A stretch of DNA of 28,254 bases from a virus, in IMG/VR virus record IMGVR_UViG_3300027770_000206, positions 1 to 28,254 of that record; one strand, written 5' to 3'. A program made the translations under genes and the position numbers. Below are positions 13,457-19,698 of this stretch, piece by piece. Each line of letters starts with the position of its first letter. The stretch's first letter is position 1. Under the pieces are notes generated by a model that was given only the letters and a program-made list of their open reading frames with translations, was not told where the DNA came from and did no database searches.

Positions 13457-13511
13457 TAACAGGATGCATTTTCTTCATTTGCAGTGAAATAAAATTGCTG
13501 TTAGCATCCTA
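13457..13511 (-). ncRNA. Ro-linked pseudoknot element with Cys-type anticodon-arm hairpin (U5)
   Basis: The closing stem AGGATGC/GCATCCT (13461-13467 with 13504-13510), TAACAGCAA and CTGTT are as in the family. The insert is a hairpin (13489-13473): 5-bp stem TTTCA/TGAAG and loop CTGCAAA, which is exactly a tRNA anticodon loop with U33, GCA and A37-A38. Nothing else of a tRNA is present. Confidence 0.6.
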
Positions 13512-13566
13512 ATAGGGGCCACTGGTTAGTGACGATTCCACCATCTAGTTAGAATGAACTAGTACA

Positions 13567-13929
13567 TTAACCTGCTTGTCTAGCTATAAAATGTTCGCGA
13601 TATTTTTCACAGCCAAACGATTGTTTAATACTTTTTTTAACAACTTCCAAATCAAATGTTTTACAACTAAAAACATCAAGATAAATGTGTCCTAAGTTAT
13701 CAACAAAATGAGCAACGATACTGCTAGTAACAATAATTTGCACTACAGTAAATCCTGCCTTGTCTGGTATATTTGCAGCAGTATATTCTATCCTAGGATC
13801 ACCTATGGGTTGCATACCAATGTCTGTTACTAATTTGCGTATCCATTGTTCAACATTAGCGTAATCTGACATTAGCAAAATATCACATTCACTGCAATCG
13901 AGCATTAACTGATATCCCCAATAATTCAT
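13567..13929 (-). CDS. S-adenosylmethionine decarboxylase-like protein (SpeD fold)
   Basis: 120 residues, about the length of bacterial SpeD. The pattern YWGYQLMLDCSECD at the start, GFTVVQIIVTSS in the middle and GHIYLDVFSCKTFD afterwards follows the SpeD order (strand, ESHxSIHTxPE cleavage loop, AVDIFTCG). The pyruvoyl-forming loop ESH is replaced by TSS, and the IHT stretch is also changed (IVAHFVDN). The Cys of the DVFSC motif is retained. It may be an active variant that cleaves at a different Ser, or a non-processing paralogue. In SpeD the product feeds spermidine synthesis. Confidence 0.6.
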   Translation of the reverse strand: MNYWGYQLMLDCSECDILLMSDYANVEQWIRKLVTDIGMQPIGDPRIEYTAANIPDKAGFTVVQIIVTSSIVAHFVDNLGHIYLDVFSCKTFDLEVVKKSIKQSFGCEKYREHFIARQAG

Positions 13930-13945
13930 GGTAGCCTTGTAAGTG

Positions 13946-14020
13946 TGGTGGGTCCTGAGAGGATCGAACTCCCACCCTCGGTTTCGAAGACCGAGATGAT
14001 ATCCATTTCACTAAGGACCC
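13946..14020 (-). tRNA. tRNA-Arg (anticodon TCG)
   Basis: Cloverleaf with CCA; acceptor GGGTCCT/AGGACCC; anticodon stem TCGGT/ACCGA, loop reads CGA. Confidence 0.92.
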
Positions 14021-14028
14021 AATTTATG

Positions 14029-14104
14029 TGGAGCGGCTAACGAGGTTCGAACTCGTGACGTCTTGCTTGGCAAGCAAGTACTCTACCAACTGAGCTACAG
14101 CCGC
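14029..14104 (-). tRNA. tRNA-Gly (anticodon GCC)
   Basis: Cloverleaf with CCA; acceptor GCGGCTG/TAGCCGC; anticodon stem CTTGC/GCAAG, loop reads GGC. Confidence 0.93.
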
Positions 14105-14106
14105 AT

Positions 14107-14250
14107 TTATCTTGTAAACTTTCTAATCAACTTGTACCAGTAGTACTTGAAGCCGCGCCAAGCGGGTACAATATCAAAATTAATATTTGGCGAACATTCT
14201 CGAGGAATGTTACCGTATGCTCGTTCTATCACATCGATTGCTTTTGACAT
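14107..14250 (-). CDS. small phage protein, 47 aa
   Basis: ATG 14250 with ribosome site AAAGGAATGTTGCT. The product begins MSKAIDVIERAYGNIPRECS and ends with an aromatic/basic segment, AWRGFKYYWYKLIRKFTR. No family recognised. It lies between tRNA-Gly and tRNA-Leu and was probably kept as part of the tRNA transcript. Confidence 0.65.
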   Translation of the reverse strand: MSKAIDVIERAYGNIPRECSPNINFDIVPAWRGFKYYWYKLIRKFTR

Positions 14251-14269
14251 AGCAACATTCCTTTATATA

Positions 14270-14354
14270 TGGTGCCCTAGGTCGGACTCGAACCGACACA
14301 TATTTCTACGCCAGAACCTAAATCTGGTGCGTCTACCAATTTCGCCACCAGGGC
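14270..14354 (-). tRNA. tRNA-Leu (anticodon TAG), class II
   Basis: 85 nt with a normal long variable arm and CCA; anticodon stem CCAGA/TCTGG, loop reads CTA, G37. This is the canonical leucine tRNA of the array. Confidence 0.92.
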
Positions 14355-14377
14355 ATATTCTTACTTATTAAAAACTC

Positions 14378-14455
14378 TGGAGCAACGGGTGAGATTTGAA
14401 CTCACGATTTTTCGGATTTGCAATCCGATGCATTTGACCACTCTGCCACCGTTGC
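14378..14455 (-). tRNA. tRNA-Cys (anticodon GCA)
   Basis: Cloverleaf with CCA; acceptor GCAACGG/CCGTTGC; anticodon stem TCGGA/TCCGA, loop reads TGC. Confidence 0.92.
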
Positions 14456-14458
14456 ATA

Positions 14459-14702
14459 ATTTATTAGTAAAGAGCCTGAGAGTTTTGGTTATCTAAAAAG
14501 CCACCCGCACCTTACAGTTGCGCTCTACTTGTCTAGCTGAACGTGGAGTTCATATATGTTGTATAACAATCTCCCATGCTGTAAACACTGATTGTATCTG
14601 CAACAACAGAGAAATTTAAAATTTCCAGCAACCTGGACTTCCGATCCGTAGTTGGTTCTCTTGCGAGTCTGTTATAAGAACCTTGGCTCTTTACTAATAA
14701 AT
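14459..14702 (-). ncRNA. inverted-repeat-bounded inter-tRNA module V7 (244 nt)
   Basis: A perfect 18-bp terminal stem, ATTTATTAGTAAAGAGCC (14459-14476) with its complement at 14685-14702. The ~210-nt inside has no credible gene. It lies between tRNA-Cys and tRNA-Trp. Not recognised as RNase P, 6S or SRP RNA. Confidence 0.55.
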
Positions 14703-14703
14703 T

Positions 14704-14777
14704 TGGCGGGCCATGAAAGACTCGAACTTCCACGAACGGTTTTGGAGACCGCTATGCTGCCATTACATCAATGACCC
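14704..14777 (-). tRNA. tRNA-Trp (anticodon CCA)
   Basis: Cloverleaf with encoded 3' CCA; loop CTCCAAA reads TGG; G73. Confidence 0.92.
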
Positions 14778-14786
14778 ATTTAAAAC

Positions 14787-14878
14787 TGGTACCAGCGGAG
14801 GGAATCAAACCCTCTCAAGAACGCTAATCTGGCGCTAAAAGGTTTATAAAACCTCTCTGACTGTCAAGTCTCGCTGGC
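14787..14878 (-). tRNA. atypical class II tRNA-like gene (nominal anticodon TAT)
   Basis: Acceptor GCCAGCG/CGCTGGT with CCA, and T stem GAGGG/CCCTC with loop TTTGATT. The D loop (ACTTGACAGT region) lacks G18-G19. The anticodon arm GGTTTTATAAACC is self-complementary almost to its centre; a 7-nt loop would read ATA. A long variable arm is unusual for an isoleucine tRNA. Decoding function uncertain. Confidence 0.5.
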
Positions 14879-14885
14879 AGTTAAT

Positions 14886-14964
14886 TGGTTGCGGAGGCAG
14901 GATTCGCACCTGCGATCTGAAGCTTATGAGACTTCCGGGGACGGCTAGACTCCCCTACTCCGCG
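14886..14964 (-). tRNA. initiator-like tRNA-fMet (anticodon CAT)
   Basis: Acceptor CGCGGAG faces CTCCGCA, giving the C1-A72 mismatch that marks bacterial initiator tRNA; CCA encoded; loop CTCATAA. The anticodon stem GAAGT/GCTTC lacks the three G-C pairs of standard initiators. Confidence 0.85.
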
Positions 14965-14971
14965 ATAAATT

Positions 14972-15056
14972 TGGTGGAGATTACTGGGATCGAACCAGTC
15001 GTGCCCGAAGGCGGCGGATTTACAGTCCACTGCATCACCATTGATGCTTCATCTCC
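14972..15056 (-). tRNA. tRNA-Tyr (anticodon GTA)
   Basis: 85 nt, class II, CCA encoded; anticodon stem GTGGA/TCCGC, loop reads TAC. One mismatch at the base of the acceptor (7-66). Confidence 0.9.
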
Positions 15057-15063
15057 AAAAATG

Positions 15064-15205
15064 AATTTGTTTATCGTTACCCAATGTCCAAGTCAGGCAC
15101 TGAACCTACGCTTTGTAAGTTTGCTACGGGCATCAAGTACATACACAAACGGCTTGGTTGGCTCGTGTATCACATAAGGGTAACCGTACACACATAAACA
15201 AAATT
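15064..15205 (-). ncRNA. inverted-repeat-bounded inter-tRNA module V8
   Basis: The outer stem TTTGTTTAT/ATAAACAAA (15066-15074 with 15194-15202) and second stem GTTACCC/GGGTAAC (15076-15082 with 15178-15184) enclose about 95 nt with no credible gene. Confidence 0.45.
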
Positions 15206-15295
15206 TGGCGGAAGTAGTAGGATTCGAACCCACGGACCCTTTCGAGCCTTCAGTTTTCAAGACTGCTGCCTTAAGCCATGCTCAGCCATACTTCC
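15206..15295 (-). tRNA. tRNA-Ser (anticodon TGA)
   Basis: Class II with long variable arm and CCA; anticodon loop CTTGAAA reads TCA. Confidence 0.9.
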
Positions 15296-15327
15296 ATATT
15301 TTTAATTTGATTTGTGATATATAAAAT

Positions 15328-15849
15328 ATGACAAATCAAATTATTGATAATTTTTTAGAAATTGAAGATTTTCAAACTCTTAAAGACGCAATGTTTAGTA
15401 ACAAAATTTCCTGGCAATACACTAGTGGTGTTGTTCCCGACGAGGAAGCACTATGTAAACCTAATTTTAATACTCAATTGTATCATCCATTTTATTCAGA
15501 AAATGAAGGTTCAAGTAATACTTTTGAAATATTAAATCCAATAATTCAAAAACTTAATCTCACAAAGATTATTAGAATTAAAGCTAATTTACTGTTATGT
15601 ACTGAGACTCCACAAATACATGGATTCCATGTTGACTTGTATGATTACCCAGACATTATCAATAAATGTAAAACAGCAGTGTTCTATCTTAATACAAATG
15701 ACGGATGTACAGTATTTGAAAAACACGGTATTCGAGTTAACAGTATAGAAAATCGATTGGTCATCTTTGATGCTATTGAGTCACACAGTGGCTCAACTTG
15801 TACTGACCAAAAATGTAGAATTGTAATTAATATTAATTACATACCATAA
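15328..15849 (+). CDS. 2OG/Fe(II) oxygenase-like protein, inserted against the tRNA array
   Basis: 173 residues, plus strand, while every surrounding tRNA is on the minus strand. MTNQIIDNFLEIEDFQTLKD is typical of the N-terminus of phage 2OG oxygenases. IHGFHVDLYDYPD gives the HxD motif, VFYLNTNDGCTVFE the central strand, and FDAIESHSGSTC with KCRIVININYI the distal His and Arg. The ATG follows an AT-rich TATATAAAAT; no Shine-Dalgarno. It looks like an independently mobile single-gene cassette placed between tRNA-Ser and tRNA-Glu. Confidence 0.78.
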   Translation: MTNQIIDNFLEIEDFQTLKDAMFSNKISWQYTSGVVPDEEALCKPNFNTQLYHPFYSENEGSSNTFEILNPIIQKLNLTKIIRIKANLLLCTETPQIHGFHVDLYDYPDIINKCKTAVFYLNTNDGCTVFEKHGIRVNSIENRLVIFDAIESHSGSTCTDQKCRIVININYIP

Positions 15850-15924
15850 TGGTAACGCTACGGGGAGTCGAACCCCGCTTTACGGGATGAAAACCCGTTG
15901 TCCTAACCGATAGACGATAGCGTC
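15850..15924 (-). tRNA. tRNA-Glu (anticodon TTC)
   Basis: Cloverleaf with CCA; anticodon stem ACGGG/CCCGT, loop reads GAA. Confidence 0.93.
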
Positions 15925-15937
15925 AAATTATCTTTTA

Positions 15938-15953
15938 AATTTTTAAAGAACGT
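15938..15953 (-). promoter_or_regulatory. boxA-like antitermination sequence
   Basis: Minus strand GTTCTTTAAAAATTT lies between the promoter at 15980-16008 and tRNA-Glu. It resembles the boxA of bacterial rRNA leaders (GCTCTTTAACAATTT). An Nus-type antitermination role for the tRNA transcript is inference. Confidence 0.45.
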
Positions 15954-15979
15954 TGCTAAACTTGTTAGCGTATGTGACT

Positions 15980-16008
15980 ATTATATAGTCTTTGCAACAC
16001 AGTGTCAA
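15980..16008 (-). promoter_or_regulatory. consensus sigma70 promoter TTGACA-17-TATAAT
   Basis: Perfect hexamers (16008-16003 and 15985-15980) with 17-nt spacing, pointing at tRNA-Glu through a ~50-nt leader that holds the boxA-like site. Confidence 0.85.
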
Positions 16009-16027
16009 CCTTTGTTTTAATTTATTT

Positions 16028-16104
16028 TGGTACCTTCGGGCGGATTCGAACCCCCAACCACCTGCTTCTAAGGCAAGCCGCACTACCAATTAGCGTACGA
16101 AGGC
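16028..16104 (-). tRNA. class I tRNA with leucine anticodon TAG
   Basis: Cloverleaf with CCA, G1-U72, D loop containing TTGG, and a 5-nt variable loop. Anticodon loop CTTAGAA reads CTA. Leucine tRNAs of bacteria are class II, so charging is uncertain. It shares its D arm with the genes at 16111 and 16369. One T-stem mismatch. Confidence 0.8.
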
Positions 16105-16110
16105 ATTGTA

Positions 16111-16187
16111 TGGTACCCCTTGTCTGATTCGAACAGACAGCCAACTCTTTTTGAGAGAATCCGCACTACCAATTAGCGTAAAGGGGC
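16111..16187 (-). tRNA. class I tRNA with leucine anticodon CAA
   Basis: Acceptor GCCCCTT/AAGGGGT, CCA encoded, variable loop 5 nt; anticodon loop CTCAAAA reads TTG. Same D arm (TAATTGGTAGTGCG) as its two relatives. Confidence 0.82.
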
Positions 16188-16292
16188 ATATAAGAAAACA
16201 CACTAGCCACCGCGTAACCGTAATGCAATCGGGACCACAATTCTATCGCCCTAAGAGCTATGCTCGTTCTTTCACTAATGTGTTTACTTATA
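16188..16292 (-). ncRNA. inverted-repeat-bounded inter-tRNA module V2
   Basis: ATATAAGAAAACACA (16188-16202) pairs with TGTGTTTACTTATAT (16279-16293), 14 of 15 positions. The inside has a GAGC/GCTC hairpin and no gene. Confidence 0.5.
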
Positions 16293-16367
16293 TGGTACCG
16301 CTTGGTGGAATCGAACCACCATTATGAATTTAGAAGAATCATGTCCTGTCCATTGAACGAAAGCGGT
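16293..16367 (-). tRNA. tRNA-Arg (anticodon TCT)
   Basis: Cloverleaf with CCA; acceptor ACCGCTT/AAGCGGT; loop CTTCTAA reads AGA; one mismatch in the anticodon stem. Confidence 0.87.
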
Positions 16368-16368
16368 A

Positions 16369-16445
16369 TGGTACCCCTGGGCAGATTCGAACCGCCATCC
16401 AGCAGATTTTAAGTCTACCCGCACTACCAATTAGCGTACAGGGGC
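16369..16445 (-). tRNA. class I tRNA with leucine anticodon TAA
   Basis: Acceptor GCCCCTG/CAGGGGT with G1-U72, CCA encoded, short variable loop; loop CTTAAAA reads TTA. Third member of the class I leucine-anticodon set. Confidence 0.82.
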
Positions 16446-16455
16446 GTTGATTATT

Positions 16456-17082
16456 TTATAGTTTGCTTACCCTAAAGCCATACAGATGACTTTTTACAAC
16501 AGTGGGCATAAAATTCATTGATAAGCTAATGCGTGGAACATCAACTTTGGGTTGTGTTAGACCGTGTAATAATTCGCTGGGCCATATTAATAAATCACCC
16601 TGCGCTACTTCTAAGTTAACACTTTTTGCATTAAACGGAGTTTCTACATCCGCATTAACATCAATTAGTGGATTTCTTGATACAATAGTCCGTGGATTAT
16701 ATACTTCTAATCCTACATGCTTGGTTGGATCTAATTGAACATAGTATGTTGCACTAATAAGCGAGTTATTATGGATATGTCCAGGTTGTAGCCCACCATC
16801 TGTTGAATTTACCCAAACGTTTAAGTCAACAAATTCCAATCCTATCATTCCTAAAAATTGTTCAGCATAATTAGAAACGCACGATTTAACCCATTCCATG
16901 AAATCAGTTAACTCATTAGTATTTTCCATAAAAGTACCATTATTATAATAATGAGTAATGTTACCAGGTCCAATAATAGTGTCCTCTTTGGGAATGTGTT
17001 TTATAATTTCTAAAATTACATCTCTCAATTTTTCCGAATCTGGATGATGGTATTTTGCTATAGGGGTTGGGAACAAATCCAT
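16456..17082 (-). CDS. 2OG/Fe(II) oxygenase, TIGR02466/PF13759 family
   Basis: 208 residues from ATG 17082, preceded by AGAGGG; an in-frame TTG lies 27 nt upstream. The start MDLFPTPIAKYHHPDSEKLR is the classic N-terminus of this family. LQPGHIHNNSLISATYYVQL contains the HxH iron motif, and VAQGDLLIWPSELLHGL plus VPRISLSMNF supply the distal His and Arg. The frame overlaps the end of the gene at 17102 only if the upstream TTG is used. It ends an operon of three genes read from a CTAAATA box near 18300. Confidence 0.85.
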   Translation of the reverse strand: MDLFPTPIAKYHHPDSEKLRDVILEIIKHIPKEDTIIGPGNITHYYNNGTFMENTNELTDFMEWVKSCVSNYAEQFLGMIGLEFVDLNVWVNSTDGGLQPGHIHNNSLISATYYVQLDPTKHVGLEVYNPRTIVSRNPLIDVNADVETPFNAKSVNLEVAQGDLLIWPSELLHGLTQPKVDVPRISLSMNFMPTVVKSHLYGFRVSKL

Positions 17083-17101
17083 GTGCCCTCTGAAACTAGT
17101 A

Positions 17102-17812
17102 TTAGTCAATTAAATTCTCTTTTATTTTTTTAAGTATAAGATTTTTAAACTTCTTATGTTTTCCAAAAATATTATAATACCAGTCTAAGGTAGTAGCAGT
17201 ATTAGGATGATACTTTCTAGATTGCACTGATAAACTTGCATAGGAATAAATTTCCGGAGTGCATATAAATCTTTTAAATTGTATCTTTTCTTCTGTATGA
17301 AATTTTAAATAATACAATGGATCATTTTCGTTAATGGTTACTGTTCTGCTACCACTTTTTACAATAAATGTTGACTCAGCTGGTCTAAACCATTTACCAA
17401 TATCAAACACTCCACTAACTAGAGTTGTATTGTTTGTAAAATCATTGTCTTCCATATGCGGAGCATACAGAGTCATATCAAGAGATTCTGCATCAGTAAA
17501 GAATATATGTCTTGTATTCCAAGAAAATATTCTGTCTTGTATTGATCTAACAACTACTAGTTTATTAAACAGTTCGCCTTGAGATGGATCATTTAGATAA
17601 AGTCCCTGTTCATTAAAATTTAAAGTGAATGGAACTGAAGCCATGCCGCAATATATGTTTTCAAGACTTTTTCTAAATGCAGGACATTTGTTGTAATCTA
17701 TTGTCTCTAGATTTTTATCTTTTAAATGATGTTGTAATAGGCTTACTGGGGTTGTATGCCGTAGCCCCGTAAAGTTTGATAGATCCGGAACTCCCCAATA
17801 GATTGTTATCAT
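17102..17812 (-). CDS. conserved phage protein of unknown function, 236 aa
   Basis: Starts MITIYWGVPDLSNFTGLRHT and looks like a mixed alpha/beta soluble protein with a basic C-terminus. APHMEDNDF and several paired strands (STFIVKSGSRTVTINEND) suggest a beta-rich core. I cannot place it in a family. It lies between an oxygenase gene and a cupin-like gene in one operon, spaced 19 nt and 6 nt, so it may belong to the same pathway. No transmembrane segment or signal peptide is visible. Confidence 0.75.
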   Translation of the reverse strand: MITIYWGVPDLSNFTGLRHTTPVSLLQHHLKDKNLETIDYNKCPAFRKSLENIYCGMASVPFTLNFNEQGLYLNDPSQGELFNKLVVVRSIQDRIFSWNTRHIFFTDAESLDMTLYAPHMEDNDFTNNTTLVSGVFDIGKWFRPAESTFIVKSGSRTVTINENDPLYYLKFHTEEKIQFKRFICTPEIYSYASLSVQSRKYHPNTATTLDWYYNIFGKHKKFKNLILKKIKENLID

Positions 17813-17818
17813 AGATGA

Positions 17819-18271
17819 TTACTTAGTTGGGATGCCGTCTTGTGCTAGGGCTCTATATTGCATACCTCGTTGTGCAAAATGATTGCCAATGGACACTACT
17901 CCGTTAGCAGGATCGTCTTGCTCAGGACTATCTGCAATAATAGTTTCCTTGACAAAGAATTCTGGGTCAACTATAGTATCATTCATATCTCTGAGAGCAT
18001 GAATACAAGTAACTATAGTTTCATCTTCTAATGAAGTTAGCTTGTGCATTTTATCTTTAGAGATAAAGATAAAAGACGGTGCAGTGAATTCTTTAGAATC
18101 AGCCAGTTCCATTTTTTCGTTGTATTGCTGCACTAGCAATTTACCCTTGGACAATAATGTCCCGTGATCGTACGAGTGAAAATGTCCTTCTTCTACATCT
18201 CCGGCTTTTACAAAATTCATTAATCTAGCGTAAACATTGCTAATTGCAAGTATTTTAATTTCTGGTCTCAT
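17819..18271 (-). CDS. cupin-domain protein
   Basis: 150 residues. EEGHFHSYDHGTLLSKGKLLV matches the first cupin motif (G-x-x-H-x-H, then a Gly-rich turn), and FIFISKDKMHKLTSLEDETI the second (distal His after a P/D turn). This gives a three-His metal site. Lacking a clear 2-oxoglutarate Arg, it may be a plain cupin (isomerase, dioxygenase or sensor). ATG 18271 has a CGGAGAA ribosome site and a CTAAATA late-type box about 29 nt upstream; it leads the operon that runs to 16456. Confidence 0.72.
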   Translation of the reverse strand: MRPEIKILAISNVYARLMNFVKAGDVEEGHFHSYDHGTLLSKGKLLVQQYNEKMELADSKEFTAPSFIFISKDKMHKLTSLEDETIVTCIHALRDMNDTIVDPEFFVKETIIADSPEQDDPANGVVSIGNHFAQRGMQYRALAQDGIPTK

Positions 18272-18300
18272 ATAATTCTCCGATTGTGTTAATCACGAGA

Positions 18301-18307
18301 TATTTAG
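18301..18307 (-). promoter_or_regulatory. late-type promoter box CTAAATA
   Basis: CTAAATA on the minus strand, 29 nt upstream of ATG 18271; unlike the single-gene cassettes, this leader has room for a Shine-Dalgarno site. Confidence 0.45.
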
Positions 18308-18345
18308 TGCTTGGTAATGCTGTTTCGTATTTTATCGAGCAAAAC

Positions 18346-18420
18346 TGGTAGTCGATACTGGGATTGAACCAGTGACAGTCACGATGTCAACGTGGTGCTC
18401 TACCTCTGAGCTAATCGACT
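18346..18420 (-). tRNA. tRNA-Val (anticodon GAC)
   Basis: Acceptor AGTCGAT/ATCGACT, CCA encoded; loop TTGACAT reads GTC; one mismatch at 27-43. Confidence 0.87.
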
Positions 18421-18425
18421 GTAAA

Positions 18426-18501
18426 TGGTCTCGCATGAAGGACTCGAACCTTCGAACTCCTCGCCCCAAACGAGGTGGCATAGCCGCTAACCGAATGCGA
18501 G
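18426..18501 (-). tRNA. tRNA-Pro (anticodon TGG), second copy
   Basis: Acceptor CTCGCAT/ATGCGAG, CCA encoded; anticodon stem CCTCG/CGAGG, loop reads CCA with G37. Confidence 0.92.
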
Positions 18502-18508
18502 ATAAAAT

Positions 18509-18583
18509 TGGTGCCCCAGGAAGGAATCGAACCTCCACACCCTGATTACAAAACAGGACCTCTACCACTAAGGATACAAGGGC
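18509..18583 (-). tRNA. tRNA-Thr (anticodon TGT), second copy
   Basis: CCA encoded; loop TTTGTAA reads ACA. Mismatches at 6-67 in the acceptor and 31-39 in the anticodon stem make it weaker than the copy at 12343. Confidence 0.82.
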
Positions 18584-18588
18584 TAAAT

Positions 18589-18664
18589 TGGTAGTAGCGG
18601 TCGGACTCGAACCGACGATCGACACCGTATGAAGGTGGTGCATTAGCCACTATGCTACGCTACC
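18589..18664 (-). tRNA. tRNA-Met elongator-type (anticodon CAT)
   Basis: Acceptor GGTAGCG/CGCTACT with CCA; loop TTCATAC. It lacks the C1-A72 initiator mismatch. It could also be a tRNA-Ile2 modified at C34. Confidence 0.87.
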
Positions 18665-18730
18665 ATATAGAAACACACTACGTCCTAAAATTCTGATATT
18701 AAAAAGGACAAATACTATAAAAATCTCATG

Positions 18731-19258
18731 TTAAACTAAAAAAGGTCTAAGTGTTTCTACCATGTCATCGTACGTTAACAACCTGTTGTTGTGCTTATAC
18801 ACAGTACTAATGCTCCATCGATAATCTTTTAGTACTGTTACATTATGTGGCACACCTGCTTGCAATAAGCTAGGAGATTTTAATTCAGCAGAATGTAATA
18901 ATTTTACATCTTCTATTGCATATTCAACATACAGACCCGTCTCTTTCTTGAGAGTAAACCCAGTAGTTTTTGGCTCGTACCAATTCATATAACTGGTTGA
19001 TTTTCCAAATATCCAATTTATCTTTGGAAAATCAGTTAAGGTAATATGGTCTTTATGAATTCCGTAATAAGTGCCTGGAATTGAAAGAAATACCTCTGCT
19101 AAACCAAGCACTAAATTTAAAGAATTTAGCCAATCTATAAATTCTACTGATATATCTGATCTACTAAGATGTTGATATCGTGACATATACTGTGTTCCGT
19201 CAAATTCTTTTGACAGAAATGGAACTGGAAGTTTTAGTTCTCTGTGAAGATTTTTCAT
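18731..19258 (-). CDS. 2OG/Fe(II) oxygenase-like protein (paralogue of 3150-3713)
   Basis: 175 residues from ATG 19258, chosen by alignment of MKNLHRELKLPVPF with the paralogue's start. YYGIHKDH gives H-x-D, followed by FPKINWIFG and MNWYEP; SPSLLQAGVPHNVTVL and RWSISTVY give the distal His and Arg. No Shine-Dalgarno; AATAAATA ends 5 nt before the ATG. It sits as a single-gene cassette between tRNA-Met and module V3. Confidence 0.75.
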   Translation of the reverse strand: MKNLHRELKLPVPFLSKEFDGTQYMSRYQHLSRSDISVEFIDWLNSLNLVLGLAEVFLSIPGTYYGIHKDHITLTDFPKINWIFGKSTSYMNWYEPKTTGFTLKKETGLYVEYAIEDVKLLHSAELKSPSLLQAGVPHNVTVLKDYRWSISTVYKHNNRLLTYDDMVETLRPFLV

Positions 19259-19263
19259 ACAAA

Positions 19264-19271
19264 TATTTATT
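19264..19271 (-). promoter_or_regulatory. late-type box AATAAATA
   Basis: Minus-strand AATAAATA with 5 nt before ATG 19258, the same geometry as the paralogous gene at 3713. Confidence 0.5.
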
Positions 19272-19306
19272 TGATTGTATTGATGCAATCAAAATACTAC
19301 ATCACC

Positions 19307-19389
19307 ATATAAAAACACCCGCTAGATTTTAGGATAGCGAGTCCATAACGCTGTTGCAGTCAAACATACACCAGCAGGTGTTTTTATAT
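19307..19389 (-). ncRNA. inverted-repeat-bounded inter-tRNA module V3
   Basis: ATATAAAAACACC (19307-19319) pairs perfectly with GGTGTTTTTATAT (19377-19389). An inner AGCG/CGCT pair is present; no gene. Confidence 0.5.
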
Positions 19390-19470
19390 GGAATCCATTG
19401 TGAGCAGGGATCGAACCTGCATAACGCTCTGGTGAGCGTATCTTATCCAATTAGATCATCACGGATTCAT
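19389..19470 (-). tRNA. tRNA-like gene with tetraloop anticodon arm
   Basis: The T arm GCAGG-TTCGATC-CCTGC and a D arm with TTGG are normal. The acceptor pairs only as GTGA/TCAC plus AATCC/GGATT, with an AAT bulge on the 3' side, and CCA follows. The anticodon arm is ACGCTC-ACCA-GAGCGT with a 4-nt loop. It probably does not decode. Confidence 0.45.
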
Positions 19471-19473
19471 CGG

Positions 19474-19518
19474 GTCATGACTCCCGATTATGGAGAAGGG
19501 TAATTAGTCCTTCTTACC
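19474..19518 (-). other. gene-free spacer with two hairpins
   Basis: CGGG/CCCG and GAAGG/CCTTC hairpins between the tRNA-like gene at 19389 and module V4; no other signal seen. Confidence 0.35.
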
Positions 19519-19620
19519 ATATATAAACTCACTCGCATTTGCCTTTAGAGCTGCGTGTTCTACCTTTGTGTATCCTGCGTCCAGGCAACGGTGTGCTCAT
19601 TTACACTAGAGTTTATATAT
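19519..19620 (-). ncRNA. inverted-repeat-bounded inter-tRNA module V4
   Basis: ATATATAAACTC (19519-19530) pairs perfectly with GAGTTTATATAT (19609-19620); about 78 nt inside without a gene. Confidence 0.5.
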
Positions 19621-19693
19621 GGTAGGACCGGAGGGTAACGCTCCCTCTTAGTCGGATTAAAAGTCCGATACTTTACTTTTAAGTTACGATCCC
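19620..19693 (-). tRNA. tRNA-Lys (anticodon TTT) with degenerate D and T loops
   Basis: Acceptor GGGATCG/CGGTCCT with A73 and CCA; perfect anticodon stem TCGGA/TCCGA with loop CTTTTAA. The T loop is AGCGTTA instead of the TTCRANY pattern, and the D loop lacks G18-G19, so the usual elbow contacts are missing. Confidence 0.75.
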
Positions 19694-19698
19694 ATATA

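Noticed and set aside
14533-14733. 66-codon minus-strand open frame
   Set aside because: It spans part of tRNA-Trp and module V7 and has no ribosome site or protein-like pattern.
18332-18643. 103-codon minus-strand open frame
   Set aside because: It is read through four consecutive tRNA genes.
18664-18760. A ninth V-type module (AGAAACAC ... GTGTTTCT)
   Set aside because: The right arm lies inside the coding end of the oxygenase gene and does not end in TATAT, so the 8-bp match may be chance.
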